From an uncultured Lachnospiraceae bacterium (GTDB lineage: Bacteria; Bacillota; Clostridia; Lachnospirales; Lachnospiraceae), in the NCBI GenBank assembly GCA_902792005.1, contig CADAXW010000005.1, positions 1-55,016 on the forward strand: a stretch of 55,016 nt of DNA, in the 5' to 3' direction. A model generated the notes under the pieces. That model was not told the DNA's origin, searched no databases, and saw only the letters and a program-made list of their open reading frames with translations. How positions within the stretch are numbered: the first letter of the stretch is position 1; each line of letters begins with the position of its first letter. The position numbers and the translations under genes were made by a program. Of this stretch, positions 54,285-55,016 are shown one piece after another.

Positions 54285-55016
54285 TTAATCCCCCTGTGGG
54301 GAACGATACTCATTTTCATATTTCTTCCAGTAGCTTCCGATCCGCTCCTGGTCTAAGCCTTCTCCTATGGCGATCACCACGGGCTGCCCTACCGGCGAAC
54401 GCGCAAGACTGATCTTCTCCCGGGTCGCATTGATCTCCAGCCAATCCCCCTCCGGCTGGGCTGTGAAGCCCTTGATCCTTGTAAGAGATCCGCAGGATGG
54501 ATCCGCGAATATCCGGTGAATGAGGTTTCGTATCTCATTCATTGACGCCTGCTCTGCCGCGCCGTCCTGCTCCGGATGCTCTGTGCTCATCGTCTCTGTC
54601 TGTCCATCAGCAGGCAGCTCCACATGGAAGAAGAACACCGACTGGAAATCTCCGTCTGTCAGCACCGTGCGCTTCACGTAGCTGTACTCCCGGCTTCCGG
54701 CTCCCATCAGCCGATTCCAATCCGCTTCCTGAAAGCCTCCCTCCGGCTTACGGAGAACGTCCGATCCCGTAAGGATCCGCTTACATCCTACATCCGCGAG
54801 ACATTTGTTCAGATACTCTGTCACCTGCTCCAGCGACGGATCATCCATCTGCTCCGCCTTGCTGTAAATGACACAGCCTGCCCGGGTCAGCTCTTCCGCC
54901 AGCACATAACGCGCATCCTCCGAGCGTCCTTCGCCGGAAAACTCCGAAGCCGCGTCAACCACAGCCAGCACATTTCCGAGGGACAGCATGCGATCCAGAG
55001 GTTCTTCGTAGAGAAT
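54285..55016 (-). CDS. CobW/G3E-family GTPase, C-terminal part (gene runs off the window)
   Basis: The frame is open to the window edge, so the start and P-loop lie beyond 55016. The visible 243 residues begin ILYEEPLDRMLSLGNVLAVVDA, which resembles the switch/EEP region of G3E GTPases. The C-terminal part (GDWLEINATREK, VIAIGEGLDQERIG) fits a CobW C-terminal domain. These are metal-insertion chaperones. Its position directly before mntP hints at metal handling. The canonical CxCC motif, if present, would be outside the window. Confidence 0.75.
   Translation of the reverse strand: MLYEEPLDRMLSLGNVLAVVDAASEFSGEGRSEDARYVLAEELTRAGCVIYSKAEQMDDPSLEQVTEYLNKCLADVGCKRILTGSDVLRKPEGGFQEADWNRLMGAGSREYSYVKRTVLTDGDFQSVFFFHVELPADGQTETMSTEHPEQDGAAEQASMNEIRNLIHRIFADPSCGSLTRIKGFTAQPEGDWLEINATREKISLARSPVGQPVVIAIGEGLDQERIGSYWKKYENEYRSPQGD

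Overview
The window reads as chromosome of a moderately GC-rich (roughly 54%), low-oxygen, spore-lineage Firmicute, most likely a Lachnospiraceae-type clostridium. The evidence is class III ribonucleotide reductase (NrdD/NrdG), a four-subunit 2-oxoacid:ferredoxin oxidoreductase, a flavo-rubredoxin, the GlgC/GlgD glycogen pair, SpoVG, a CIRCE operator, a butyrate-type CoA-transferase and strong AGGAGG ribosome sites. Species was not determined. Almost everything is housekeeping; the only clear mobile gene is a partial tnpB at the left edge.

Layout. 1-500: start of an IS605-type tnpB with a LexA-like box in its promoter, and a short ORF beside the element. 500-4400 (minus): lysS, greA and a shortened tRNA-Leu gene behind one strong promoter, then a trigger-factor-like lipoprotein. 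4400-9760 (plus): nrdD, nrdG, dut, mgtE. 9880-18800 (minus): PpiC-type lipoprotein, mfd, pth, a GlmU lacking its acetyltransferase half, spoVG, glgD, glgC. 19190-25770 (minus): SPFH protein with NfeD partner, an aconitase-family hydratase, and two unrecognised membrane proteins, one with a Met/Pro/Gln repeat. 26086-29104 (plus): porG-D-A-B. 29197-34084 (minus): ftsH under a CIRCE box, citrate synthase, and a CbxX-type AAA+ ATPase. 34206-38145 (minus): cardiolipin synthase, proC, flavo-rubredoxin, Cys-cluster protein. 38325-43433: BI-1 protein (plus), ABC exporter pair (minus), M23 hydrolase (plus). 43487-55016 (minus): unknown membrane protein, RidA, CvfB, a small unknown, then a carbohydrate block (glgX, Dabb protein, HAD phosphatase, beta-galactosidase), CoA-transferase, mntP and a partial CobW-type GTPase.

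Functional links. GlgC/GlgD make ADP-glucose for glycogen and GlgX debranches it, and a YihX-like HAD phosphatase and LacZ sit beside GlgX. Citrate synthase plus the aconitase-family enzyme and the ferredoxin oxidoreductase suggest a partial, anaplerotic TCA branch. FtsH, SPFH/NfeD, BI-1 and the two lipoprotein foldases are membrane and envelope quality-control functions.

The more unusual content is non-coding: (i) a family of large compound palindromes built on GGGGACWGTCCCC and GCGTGACAA, sitting exactly in three convergent gene junctions; (ii) short 10-14 bp tandem repeats, unrelated in sequence, at about ten gene junctions in the first 26 kb; (iii) a tRNA-Leu gene missing half its anticodon stem and its variable arm, behind a near-perfect promoter; (iv) a roughly four-fold excess of the hexamer AAATGT/ACATTT; (v) CIRCE, NrdR-like, LexA-like and several unassigned palindromic operators. 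I found no CRISPR array, prophage, defence island or secondary-metabolite cluster. If there is an undescribed system here, the junction-specific palindrome family and the junction tandem repeats are the best candidates.
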